From positions 1 through 64,000 of the forward strand of contig CALGZC010000016.1 in the NCBI GenBank assembly GCA_937934745.1: a DNA stretch of 64,000 bases, written 5' to 3'. Below the pieces are notes generated by a model. It worked only from the letters and a program-made list of their open reading frames with translations. It searched no databases and had not been told where the DNA came from. Origin of the DNA: an uncultured Blastocatellia bacterium. Lineage in GTDB: Bacteria > Acidobacteriota > Blastocatellia > Chloracidobacteriales > Chloracidobacteriaceae. Shown here one piece after another: positions 1 to 8,025 of this stretch. Within the stretch, counting starts at the first letter, position 1. The number at the start of each line of letters is the position of its first letter. The translations under genes were made by a program, and so were the position numbers.

Positions 1-217
1 GACAACGCCGACAAGGTCGGCGCCGATCACCATGCTGTCTTACGGGATAGGCATCTGGTGCGAGAAGGGCGGGACACGCCAATGGGCGCTCGTTGAGCGG
101 ATGGCCTGTGGAGCGAACCGCAGTGGGGAGCAGCGCCCGCGCCACAGCGACTCCGGGGTGGTGCAATGCCGCGTCTGCGCGCCGGAGGAATCCCCGGCCT
201 TCAGACTAGGGAGAATG
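1..217 (+). pseudogene. 3' remnant of IS200/IS605-family tnpB with its right end
   Basis: The window opens inside a reading frame beginning DNADKVGA, which resembles the segment just after the zinc ribbon of TnpB transposon nucleases (typically NADxxGAxNxL). The frame meets a TGA at 94-96 and stays recognisable beyond it. The same frame later reads GIPGLQTRENVK at about 184-219, like the C-terminal ends of IS605-group TnpB. The DNA there (gaatccccggccttcag then agggagaatgtcaa) has the layout of the conserved right end, although the hairpin is imperfect. In active elements this end is also the 3' part of the omega RNA. The copy is truncated by the window edge and carries a stop, so it is probably dead. 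The assignment rests on short motifs only. Confidence 0.45.
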
Positions 218-428
218 TCAAAGGCGCCTGCCGGTTCCTTACTTGCGAGAGACCTGCGCCGATGCAGGCGACAGACGGCCGAGACGCGTTTGGCACGGTG
301 ATACGGCAGGCTTCGCTTCGGCTGGGTCGGTAAGTGGCTCTTTCAGGCAAGAGACTGTACCGAACCGCAGACTTCACGTACACTGCATTTTTACATCCGC
401 ACAATCCCGTGTTTTTGGTCGTCCACAC

Positions 429-2708
429 ATGCCCGTGCCTGCCACGATTCAAATGTCGCGCGTGGAGTTCAAAAAACAAGTTCTGTTTGTCGCTTCACCG
501 GCATTAGACGGTGCTCAGATCGAGGCCTTACTCCAGCGCAGCCGGACGGTGCAGTTGACCATCGCTGCCGACGGAACCTCGTTGATTGCGCTCATGGCAG
601 AATATGAGTTTGATGTGGTTTTGTTGGCTTTGGAAGACGATCCGGTGACTTGGGGGCATCTGGCGTACATTCATCAGATGAATCCACACCTTCCAATCAT
701 TGGGTTTCTCCCGAATGACGACACTGCGCTGGCTGCCAAAGCGAAAGCTGAGGGGGTGGCGTTGATCCTCACGCCGCCGTTGACCAGCGACCGCCTGCGC
801 CGGGCCATCGCACGTGTTGAGCGTATGCCGGAGTCCGCAGAACTGGCTCTGATCCCGCAGTCCCTCCATGATATTGCGCTCAAACTGCACGCCGTGCTCG
901 ATCTGGACACGCTGGCCGAGACAGCCTTCCAAACCCTGTTCCGACTCACACCCTGTACCACGGGACGACTGCTCATTGTCAGCGAACAGGGGACGTTCGG
1001 CTATGAAAGTGGACTGTCCCCGGCCGGAGAGCCGGTGGTTCAGAAGCTGTCGCCTGAGGTCGTCGCGCTGGAATTGGCGGAGTTGCCGGAAGCGCCCGAT
1101 ACCCTGACGTACGTGGACAACCACGCGATCCACCTTCAGTTGCGACATAACACCCAGCGTATTGGCATCGCCATTTTGGGCTACCCACGTCGGATCAAGC
1201 TGACCAACGTGGAAATTGAAGGTATGGGGATTCTGTCGCGCCATCTTGCCTGTGCTTTTCACAATGCCCTCGAATATCGGTCCATCCAACGCAAGCGGGA
1301 GCAGGTTTTCCTCATTAATGAGGTTACGCGCCAAATGGCCCGCAGCCTCGACCTAGAGACGGTCATTGCGGACATTGTTGGGCACTTGCAACGCTATATG
1401 GAGTGTGAAGTGGTGGCGATTTACACACCGTATCTTACTGGGTCAGAAGGGCAAAACTTTCACATTGCCTCGCGGCTTTCTGACCATACCAGCGTACGCG
1501 CGACCAAAATCCAAAGTCCTTTGGGGCTGATCCGCGATGTCATGGAAGAGAAAAAGACCATCCTCTGCCGTGATCTGCGGCAGTTACCTGGGGGGCGCGG
1601 ACACTCGACGCGGTCCCTTTCCAAAATTGCAACGCCGATTTGGCTGGACGGCCAGATCGAAGGCGTTTTGGAGTTTGAAAGCGTGCGCCCCGGAGCCTTT
1701 GATCAGGACGACTGTGCCATTGCCGAGGATTTGGCATTGCAGGTGTCGGTTGCCATTCGGAACACACGGTTGTACCACAAAGCCCAGGCCGAACATGAGT
1801 ATTTGCAGACAGTTCTGGATGTCGCCATTGGCACGGCCATTATCTCTACGGATCCGATGGGGAATATCGTGACCTTCAGCCGTGGGGCGGAACAAATGTT
1901 TGGCTACGACGACAAGGAAGTGGTGGGGACGTCCATTGCTCCACTTTTCAAGGGGTCGAGCGCGGCCACGAGTATTGAAAAGTTCCTCGCAGGGTACCCG
2001 GTTCATTTTGGTGAGACGGATGTGGAAATCCGGCGGCGCAACGGCGAGACCTTGTACGCCAGCCTCTCCGTGCATCAGCTCCGGGCAAAGCGCGGCGAAG
2101 GCTTCTTGTTTGTCCTTATGGATGTCACCGAACGCCGCATGCAGCAGGAAAAGTTACTCAAACTGAGCATCACGGATGAACTCACCGGGTTGTACAACAA
2201 GCGCTACTACCAGGACATTCTGCCCCGTGAAATTGCCCGCGCCCAGCGACGCGATGCGACCTTTGCCCTGTGCTATTTCGATTTGGACGGATTCAAACGC
2301 TTCAACGACACGCGCGGCCACGTAGCCGGAGACGAGCTGCTGCGCTGGGTCGGCCAGCTTGTCCAGTCGGTCATCCGGCGGCAAGTTGATCTGCCCTTCC
2401 GCTATGGCGGCGATGAGTTTGTTCTGATTTTGCCGGAGACGCCGGCTGAGTCTGCGCGGCGGGTTGGGGAGCGGATTTGCCAGAGCGTTTTTGAACGCTT
2501 CAACGGCGAAGTCACGGTCAGCTTTGGCATTGTTGAATACGCCGGTGAGTCGGCCGAAGAACTCACCGTCCGTGCCGACAAGATGATGTACGCTGCCAAA
2601 CGTGCCGGTGGTAACCGGGTGACGACCTACACAAGCCGCGAATGGCATTTTCAAAGCGGCGGATGGCCCGCGGCTCCACCGCCGGTAAAACCAATGGCTT
2701 ACGAGTGA
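429..2708 (+). CDS. Diguanylate cyclase with pseudo-receiver, GAF, PAS and GGDEF domains
   Basis: A 759-residue protein predicted to make cyclic di-GMP. Domains in order: an N-terminal receiver-like domain (about 15-130), a GAF-like region (about 140-290), a second GAF domain (about 300-450), a PAS domain (about 465-580) and a GGDEF domain (about 590-745). The active site is canonical GGDEF at residues 660-664. An RxxD inhibitory site lies five residues upstream (RQVD then LPFRY), so product inhibition is likely. The receiver domain has Ala67 where the phospho-acceptor Asp is expected and lacks the usual KP(F/Y) lysine, so it is probably not phosphorylated. No membrane segment is seen, so it should be cytosolic. 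The start at 429 was chosen because the domain begins soon after it; the frame is open back to 243, and 453 is also possible. Its stop directly abuts the xseA stop. Confidence 0.9.
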   Translation: MPVPATIQMSRVEFKKQVLFVASPALDGAQIEALLQRSRTVQLTIAADGTSLIALMAEYEFDVVLLALEDDPVTWGHLAYIHQMNPHLPIIGFLPNDDTALAAKAKAEGVALILTPPLTSDRLRRAIARVERMPESAELALIPQSLHDIALKLHAVLDLDTLAETAFQTLFRLTPCTTGRLLIVSEQGTFGYESGLSPAGEPVVQKLSPEVVALELAELPEAPDTLTYVDNHAIHLQLRHNTQRIGIAILGYPRRIKLTNVEIEGMGILSRHLACAFHNALEYRSIQRKREQVFLINEVTRQMARSLDLETVIADIVGHLQRYMECEVVAIYTPYLTGSEGQNFHIASRLSDHTSVRATKIQSPLGLIRDVMEEKKTILCRDLRQLPGGRGHSTRSLSKIATPIWLDGQIEGVLEFESVRPGAFDQDDCAIAEDLALQVSVAIRNTRLYHKAQAEHEYLQTVLDVAIGTAIISTDPMGNIVTFSRGAEQMFGYDDKEVVGTSIAPLFKGSSAATSIEKFLAGYPVHFGETDVEIRRRNGETLYASLSVHQLRAKRGEGFLFVLMDVTERRMQQEKLLKLSITDELTGLYNKRYYQDILPREIARAQRRDATFALCYFDLDGFKRFNDTRGHVAGDELLRWVGQLVQSVIRRQVDLPFRYGGDEFVLILPETPAESARRVGERICQSVFERFNGEVTVSFGIVEYAGESAEELTVRADKMMYAAKRAGGNRVTTYTSREWHFQSGGWPAAPPPVKPMAYE

Positions 2709-4094
2709 CTACGAAGGCAGGTTGCCTTCAGCAAGTTTTGTCACCGTTTCCACACGCGCCTGAAGGATTCCGTCTGCCAGCCGGACGGAAAATCCTTGTG
2801 CCGGCTGAATGTCGGTTACGGAGCGAAGCAGCCGTCCGTCGGGATGCTGGAGCAGAGCATAGCCCCGTGCGAGGACGCGCAACGGAGACAATGTCTCCAG
2901 GCGGGCGGTTGCCTGGGCGAGGCGGTGTTGTTCCTGCGTTAGGCGCTGCCGGCAAGCAGCAACGAGCCTGTTTGCCAAGCCGGTTGTCATCTGATGGCAG
3001 GTCTGTAAACGTCTCTCCCAGGCATAGCGGCAAAGACGCTCAGTGACGCGCTCAAGTTGCCGCTCGGCTGTGCGGAAACGGTCCTGCATCAGGGACTGGA
3101 CGGCCAGCGCCAGCTCATCACACTGCTGCACGGCATCACGTAACCGTGCCTGCGTCGCATCAAAAGCCGGATGCCGAGCCAACTGCTCGACGGTATGCCG
3201 GGCCTGAAGCTGGCGAATACGCATGGCGCTTGTCAGCGCGGCCATGCACGCCCGAAGCCGTTCCAGGAGGTCGGCACGCCGGGCTGCCACAAGCTCGGCG
3301 GCGGCCGACGGTGTTGGGGCGCGGACGTCGGCGACAAAGTCCGCGATGGTGATGTCAATCTCGTGTCCGACGGCTGAAATGACCGGAATGGTGGATTCGG
3401 CAATGGCGCGCGCAACATCTTCGGTATTGAATGCCCAGAGGGATTCGGCACTGCCACCGCCGCGCCCAACAATCAGCACGTCCACCGGAAAATCGGGATC
3501 GGTGTGACAGCTAAACCACCGAATGCCGGCCGCGATTTCGGCGGCCGCTTCCACCCCTTCCACTTGTGCCGGATACAGCAACACACTCACGCTGTCATTC
3601 CGGCGGCGCAGAACCTGGAGAATATCTTGGATGGCCGCCCCGGTCGGGGACGTGACGATGCCGATCCGGCGCGGCAGCAGCGGCAGCGGCCGCTTCCGCT
3701 CCGGCGCAAACAGACCTTCGGCGGCCAACTTGGCCTTGAGTTGCTCAAATGCCAGTTGCTGTGCGCCGACCCCGAGGGGGGACATGGCCTCAACCGTGAG
3801 TTGGTACTCGCCTTTGGGGGCATATACCGTCACCCGCCCCTGGCACACCACATGCAGCCCGTTTTGCGGACGAAACCGAACTCGGTAGTTCGTCCCGCGC
3901 CAGCACACACAGCGAATCTGTGCCTGGGCATCCTTGAGCGTGAAGTACCAGTGCCCCGATGTATGGGCGACAAAGTTGGAGAGTTCCCCCTCGACGATGA
4001 CAGCGTCAAATTCACGTTCAAGTTGCCGACGGATCTGGGCCGTGAGTGCGGAAACGGTCAGGTGTGAACTCAGATCGGCGGTTTCCCTCGGCAT
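2709..4094 (-). CDS. xseA: Exodeoxyribonuclease VII large subunit
   Basis: A 461-residue catalytic subunit of exonuclease VII, which degrades single-stranded DNA from both ends into oligonucleotides. The N-terminal OB-fold domain (about 8-105) contains VIVEGELSNF and GHWYFTLKD, both typical of XseA. The central nuclease domain holds IGIVTSPTGAAIQD and VGRGGGSAESLWAFN, followed by the long helical region usual for the family. Length matches the family. The small subunit gene xseB is not next to it. Transcription is convergent with the GGDEF gene and there is no spacer at all between the stop codons. The upstream gene on the same strand ends 24 bases before the start, so the two may be cotranscribed. 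Confidence 0.95.
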   Translation of the reverse strand: MPRETADLSSHLTVSALTAQIRRQLEREFDAVIVEGELSNFVAHTSGHWYFTLKDAQAQIRCVCWRGTNYRVRFRPQNGLHVVCQGRVTVYAPKGEYQLTVEAMSPLGVGAQQLAFEQLKAKLAAEGLFAPERKRPLPLLPRRIGIVTSPTGAAIQDILQVLRRRNDSVSVLLYPAQVEGVEAAAEIAAGIRWFSCHTDPDFPVDVLIVGRGGGSAESLWAFNTEDVARAIAESTIPVISAVGHEIDITIADFVADVRAPTPSAAAELVAARRADLLERLRACMAALTSAMRIRQLQARHTVEQLARHPAFDATQARLRDAVQQCDELALAVQSLMQDRFRTAERQLERVTERLCRYAWERRLQTCHQMTTGLANRLVAACRQRLTQEQHRLAQATARLETLSPLRVLARGYALLQHPDGRLLRSVTDIQPAQGFSVRLADGILQARVETVTKLAEGNLPS

Positions 4095-4118
4095 CGGTGA
4101 TGGTCGTCAGGGTTGCGT

Positions 4119-5681
4119 TCAGTATGTGTTGTCGCCACGTAGGACGACGGGAATCGTCCGCAGCAGAATCTTGATGTCGAGCCACAGGGACCAGTTCTCG
4201 ATGTAGTAAATATCGAGTCGCACCATTTGCTCAAATGTCAGTCGGTTTCGCCCGGAAACCTGCCACAGGCCGGTGACGCCGCCCTTGACGTTAAAGCGCG
4301 TCCGGTGCCAGTCCTCGTACTCGGCAACTTCATAGGGAATGGGCGGGCGCGGGCCAACTAAGCTCATCTCACCCTTGAGGACGTTCCATAAATTCGGAAG
4401 TTCATCCAGGCTGTAGCGGCGAATCCACTTCCCGACTTTAGTCAGGCGTGGGTCGTTGAAGACTTTGCCGTAGATTGGCTTACCCCGTGTACTGCGATTG
4501 GCATGTGCCGGATATCGGATCGTCTCAACCATGAGGCGCCGGTGAATTTCGTCATCGGCATCGGCATACATTGAGCGAAACTTGAGCATTTGAAAGGTTC
4601 GTCCGTCCATTCCAACCCGCTCCTGGCGGTAGAGAATAGGACCTGGTGACTCACGGCGAATGGCGATGGCAATGGCCGCCAGAACCGGTGACAGGACGAT
4701 CAGCCCAATACTTGCCCCCACGACATCCAGCGCTCGTTTCAAAAACCGGTTGATGCCCGACAGCGGGTCACGGAAGAGCTGGATCATCGGCAACGACCCT
4801 AACTGCTCGATCTGTGTTTTTTCGGGAAGGCAGTTAAAGAGGCTCGGCACGACGCGAAAGTTGAGGTGATGCTTCCGTCCGGCGTTCATCATGGCATTGA
4901 AAATCCGGCGTGGATGTAGCTGGGCATCGGTGATGATCACTTCTTTGATGCCGAGTGCGCGGGCCAGCTCGGGGAGGTCGTCAAATGCGCCGATAATCGG
5001 CACATCTTCAATCGCATCGGGTACATCCGACGCCCGCTCATCGGTTGTCAGCACACCCAGCACCTTGTAGCCCAGACGGGGCGACTCGTTGATCTCCGCA
5101 ATGCAGACGCGCGCTTCCTCGCCGGTGCCGACCACAAAGGCTGGGATCAAATCGTGGCCTGCGCTGCGGACCCAGGACTGCGCTTGTCGCAGCAGCACAC
5201 GACTGGCAATGACCAATCCTAGGAAGATCACCCAGTCACAGATAAAAACGACCCGCGACAAGAACAGCGGCTGGTCAAGTAAACCGCGGTGAAAGAAAAA
5301 CAACGTGACAAAGCCGTAGATACAGCCTAATGAAACGCCCTTGAATGCTCCTAGGAGGTCGTCAGAGTAGCGAAATGCGCCCCGCAGGCGATACAAGTTG
5401 TAGTACCGTAGTGTGAGTAGCCGAACGAGGAGCAAGGTCGGGAGAAACGGCACGTAAGGCGTGAAAGCAGGCTCAACTTGCCAGAAAGCCGAGGCAATCC
5501 AAATCCCGGCAGCTAGCGAACCCGTCGCCGCGAGAGCATCAAACAGCACAAGCGCCGCGATGACAAATGGAGTAAACGACTGAAACTTTGTCTCCCGAAC
5601 TGAAGATAAGAGCGGATGAACGAAAGGAACAGTGGTCGGTGAAGAAGGCGACCCAAGCGGTGGGAGTGTTGTTTGTGTCAT
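4119..5681 (-). CDS. Undecaprenyl-phosphate sugar phosphotransferase, WcaJ/WbaP type
   Basis: A polyprenyl glycosylphosphotransferase that probably starts exopolysaccharide repeat-unit synthesis by moving a sugar-1-phosphate (often glucose or galactose) to undecaprenyl phosphate at the inner membrane. The N-terminal half has several hydrophobic helices. It is followed by a Rossmann-like CoA-binding-3 region (around FVVGTGEEARVCIAEIN). The C-terminal Bac_transf domain starts with a membrane helix (KRALDVVGASIGLIVLSP) and contains LYRQERVGMDGRTF, LKFRSM, YSLDELPNLWNVLKGEMS and LVGPRPP, all family hallmarks. About 520 residues, normal for the family. The start is uncertain: 5681, 5714 (both ATG) and 5735 (TTG) are in frame and none has a clear ribosome binding site. 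No other polysaccharide genes adjoin it. Confidence 0.9.
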   Translation of the reverse strand: MTQTTLPPLGSPSSPTTVPFVHPLLSSVRETKFQSFTPFVIAALVLFDALAATGSLAAGIWIASAFWQVEPAFTPYVPFLPTLLLVRLLTLRYYNLYRLRGAFRYSDDLLGAFKGVSLGCIYGFVTLFFFHRGLLDQPLFLSRVVFICDWVIFLGLVIASRVLLRQAQSWVRSAGHDLIPAFVVGTGEEARVCIAEINESPRLGYKVLGVLTTDERASDVPDAIEDVPIIGAFDDLPELARALGIKEVIITDAQLHPRRIFNAMMNAGRKHHLNFRVVPSLFNCLPEKTQIEQLGSLPMIQLFRDPLSGINRFLKRALDVVGASIGLIVLSPVLAAIAIAIRRESPGPILYRQERVGMDGRTFQMLKFRSMYADADDEIHRRLMVETIRYPAHANRSTRGKPIYGKVFNDPRLTKVGKWIRRYSLDELPNLWNVLKGEMSLVGPRPPIPYEVAEYEDWHRTRFNVKGGVTGLWQVSGRNRLTFEQMVRLDIYYIENWSLWLDIKILLRTIPVVLRGDNTY

Positions 5682-5881
5682 GTGCTGTATGTCAGAAACA
5701 ATGAGGCACGCCATCTCGGCAGAGAGTCGCCCCAAAAGGCAAGGGGCAGGCCAGCGCTGATTTCATTACTTACTCGCGATAATTTCAACCAAATTTCTCA
5801 AGATGGCTGCTTTCTTGTAGAGCGTACGTCATTTTTAGAAACAGCCGGTGTCGTTCGGTTGCTTGTTTGTTGCCTGGCTCC

Positions 5882-6640
5882 ATGCGCGTGTTTGCCCTTG
5901 GCGATCCTCATCTTTCTTTTGCCAAACCAAAGCCGATGCACATCTTTGGTGAACACTGGCGTGACCACGCCACGAAAATCGAACGGGCCTGGACGCGCAT
6001 TGGGACGCCGGAGGACCTCCTGATTTTGGCCGGCGATCTCTCCTGGGCAATGCGCTTAGAGGACGCCCAGCCCGACCTCGACTGGATTGCACGTCTCCCC
6101 GGACGCAAGCTCATCATCCGTGGCAACCATGATTACTGGTGGCATTCCCTGGCCAAAACGCGGGCAGCTGCCGATCCGTCCATCATTCCGCTGCAGGCCA
6201 CGCATGTTGTCATCGAACGGATTGCCTTTGTTGGGACGCGCGGCTGGCAGTGTCCGGGCGAGGAGCCGAGTACAGACCTGCTAGAGCGGCAGGAGGCCGC
6301 CCTGCGCTGCACGGCGGCGCGCCGCACCTATACGGCGCAAGATCGGAAAATCTATGAGCGTGAGGTCAGGCGGCTGCGGCTCGGCCTAGAAGCGGCCCGC
6401 CGACAACGGGCAGCGTTTGATCGGCTGGTTGTCATCCTCCACTATCCACCCATGAATGCCCGGCACGAACCAAGCGGGTTTACGCAACTGTTGGCCGAGT
6501 ATGAGGTTGACTGGTGTGTGTACGGCCATCTGCATGGGGAAGCGATTGCCACGGCATTTAACGGATGGCTAGGCCGCACTCGGCTACAGTTGGTCAGTGC
6601 CGACAGCCTTGATTTCACCCCCTTCCAGCTTGACTTATGA
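5882..6640 (+). CDS. Calcineurin-like metallophosphoesterase
   Basis: A 252-residue cytosolic phosphoesterase with a full set of two-metal motifs: GDPHLS at the N-terminus, ILAGDLSW, IIRGNHDYWWHS, VILHYPPMN and VYGHLHG. Histidines and aspartates at all metal positions are present, so it should be active. The GNHDYWW variant is typical of a broad family of uncharacterised bacterial phosphoesterases, and the substrate cannot be named. The chosen ATG puts the beta strand RVFALGDPH at the very N-terminus, as in relatives; an upstream TTG at 5867 is also in frame. The MFS gene starts inside its stop codon (4-base ATGA overlap), which implies translational coupling. Confidence 0.85.
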   Translation: MRVFALGDPHLSFAKPKPMHIFGEHWRDHATKIERAWTRIGTPEDLLILAGDLSWAMRLEDAQPDLDWIARLPGRKLIIRGNHDYWWHSLAKTRAAADPSIIPLQATHVVIERIAFVGTRGWQCPGEEPSTDLLERQEAALRCTAARRTYTAQDRKIYEREVRRLRLGLEAARRQRAAFDRLVVILHYPPMNARHEPSGFTQLLAEYEVDWCVYGHLHGEAIATAFNGWLGRTRLQLVSADSLDFTPFQLDL

Positions 6641-7824
6641 CTACGCGCAACCTGATTTCGCGTCCGATTTGGTTACTCGGTGTGGTCAGTCTCCTGACCG
6701 ATGCGGCCAGTGAAATGCTGTATCCGATTGCACCGCTCTACCTCACGGGTGTGCTAGGGGCATCGCTGCTCCTGGTTGGCTGTTTAGAGGGGGTTGCAGA
6801 CGGGATGAGCAGCCTGCTCAAGGGCTACTTTGGCGCACTTTCTGACCGCGTGGGGCGACGCGCACCGTTTGTTCGCGCGGGCTATACGTTGTCGGCCCTG
6901 TCGAAACCACTGCCGGGACTCTGGCCAGCCGCCACTGCCGTCGTTGTGGGGCGGCTGGCCGACCGCCTCGGCAAGGGCCTGCGCAGTGCGCCACGCGACG
7001 CGCTGTTGGCGAGCTATGCCCCCGTGGGCGCGCAGGGGCGCATCTTTGGTTTCCATCGGTCGATGGACACGGCCGGGGCGGTCCTCGGGCCGTTGGTGGC
7101 GCTGGCTTTTCTCGCCGCCCGGCCCGGGGACTACCAAACGCTTTTCCTTCTGGCTTTTTTCCCCGGCCTCCTGGCAGCACTCTGCGTCTGGTGGGTTCGG
7201 GACACGCCCTTTCAGCCTGCGCCAACGCATCGCTTTGCCCCATTGGCGGTGTTTGCCTACTGGAAGGCGTCGCCACCCGATTACCGCCGCTTGGTCATGG
7301 CGCTGACTGTGTTCGGTCTTGTCAACAGTAGTGATGCGTTTCTCATGCTCAAAGCCAAGCAGGCCGGATTTTCCGAAGTCGCCGCCATTGGGGGATACGT
7401 GCTCTACAATGCCGTTTACGCCCTGGCGGCCTACCCGGCCGGTGACTTGGCCGACCGGCTGGGCAAGCGAAGCGTGCTCTGCTGGGGGCTGGGTCTGTAT
7501 GCCGCAGTGTATGTTGGCTTTGCGCTCCTGACCCAAGTCTGGCAGGCCTGGGCCTGCTTTGCCCTGTATGGGCTGTACGCCGCTGCCACAGAAGGTGTCA
7601 GCAAGGCCTGGATTGCTGACTTGACCCCTCCTGAGCAGCGCGGTGCAGCGATTGGCTTACAAACGATGCTGGCCAGTTTCAGCGTTGTCATCGCGAGCGT
7701 GATGGCCGGGTTGCTGTGGGAGACGGTCCATCCAGTGGCGCCGTTCTGGGTTGCTGCTGCCGGCGCCCTGCTTGCATTACTTTGGCTGCGCACGACACCC
7801 AGTACACCCGGTGCGCTCCAATAG
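6637..7824 (+). CDS. MFS family transporter
   Basis: A 395-residue inner-membrane protein with about 12 hydrophobic helices. The loop between helices 2 and 3 carries GALSDRVGRRAPFVRAGY, the signature of the major facilitator superfamily, and a related GDLADRLGKRS occurs in the second half. The substrate cannot be told from sequence. The overall pattern resembles small-molecule efflux carriers. The gene overlaps the phosphoesterase stop by four bases, so the pair is translated together and may share a pathway. A strong inverted repeat follows 11 bases after the stop. Confidence 0.88.
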   Translation: MTTRNLISRPIWLLGVVSLLTDAASEMLYPIAPLYLTGVLGASLLLVGCLEGVADGMSSLLKGYFGALSDRVGRRAPFVRAGYTLSALSKPLPGLWPAATAVVVGRLADRLGKGLRSAPRDALLASYAPVGAQGRIFGFHRSMDTAGAVLGPLVALAFLAARPGDYQTLFLLAFFPGLLAALCVWWVRDTPFQPAPTHRFAPLAVFAYWKASPPDYRRLVMALTVFGLVNSSDAFLMLKAKQAGFSEVAAIGGYVLYNAVYALAAYPAGDLADRLGKRSVLCWGLGLYAAVYVGFALLTQVWQAWACFALYGLYAAATEGVSKAWIADLTPPEQRGAAIGLQTMLASFSVVIASVMAGLLWETVHPVAPFWVAAAGALLALLWLRTTPSTPGALQ

Positions 7825-7835
7825 GTCACACCTGC

Positions 7836-7863
7836 GCCGTAGGGCGGCGTACCGCCCTACGGC
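7836..7863. terminator. Perfect 12-bp inverted repeat, probable transcription end
   Basis: GCCGTAGGGCGG, a 4-base loop CGTA, then the exact complement CCGCCCTACGGC. It lies 11 bases past the MFS stop and would form a very stable hairpin in RNA. No T-run follows, so it is not a textbook intrinsic terminator. It could instead be a dispersed palindromic repeat. Confidence 0.5.
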
Positions 7864-8025
7864 GGTCATCTCTTCCCGTACCCGGCTTGGTGGGTCTGCA
7901 CCGTGCTTGTGAGGCCAGTGTGAACTATGCCAAAAGGGTCATTCGATCGGCTGACCCGCTAGAGGCAACGCCGGAAGGATTTTAGGCGACACACTCAAGA
8001 CAATCCAAGATTTGGAGGTAGCGAC

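Noticed and set aside
1-33. Possible minus-strand gene start (MVIGADLVGVV) at the left edge
   Set aside because: Only 11 codons are visible and no ribosome binding site precedes them; the plus-strand TnpB-like reading explains the stretch better.
528-1334. Open frame of 268 codons antisense to the diguanylate cyclase gene
   Set aside because: Shadow of the GAF-coding region; no start signal and low-complexity composition.
6784-7536. Open frame of 250 codons antisense to the MFS gene
   Set aside because: Opposite strand of a clear membrane protein; its Gln/Arg/His-rich sequence is typical of shadows of hydrophobic genes.
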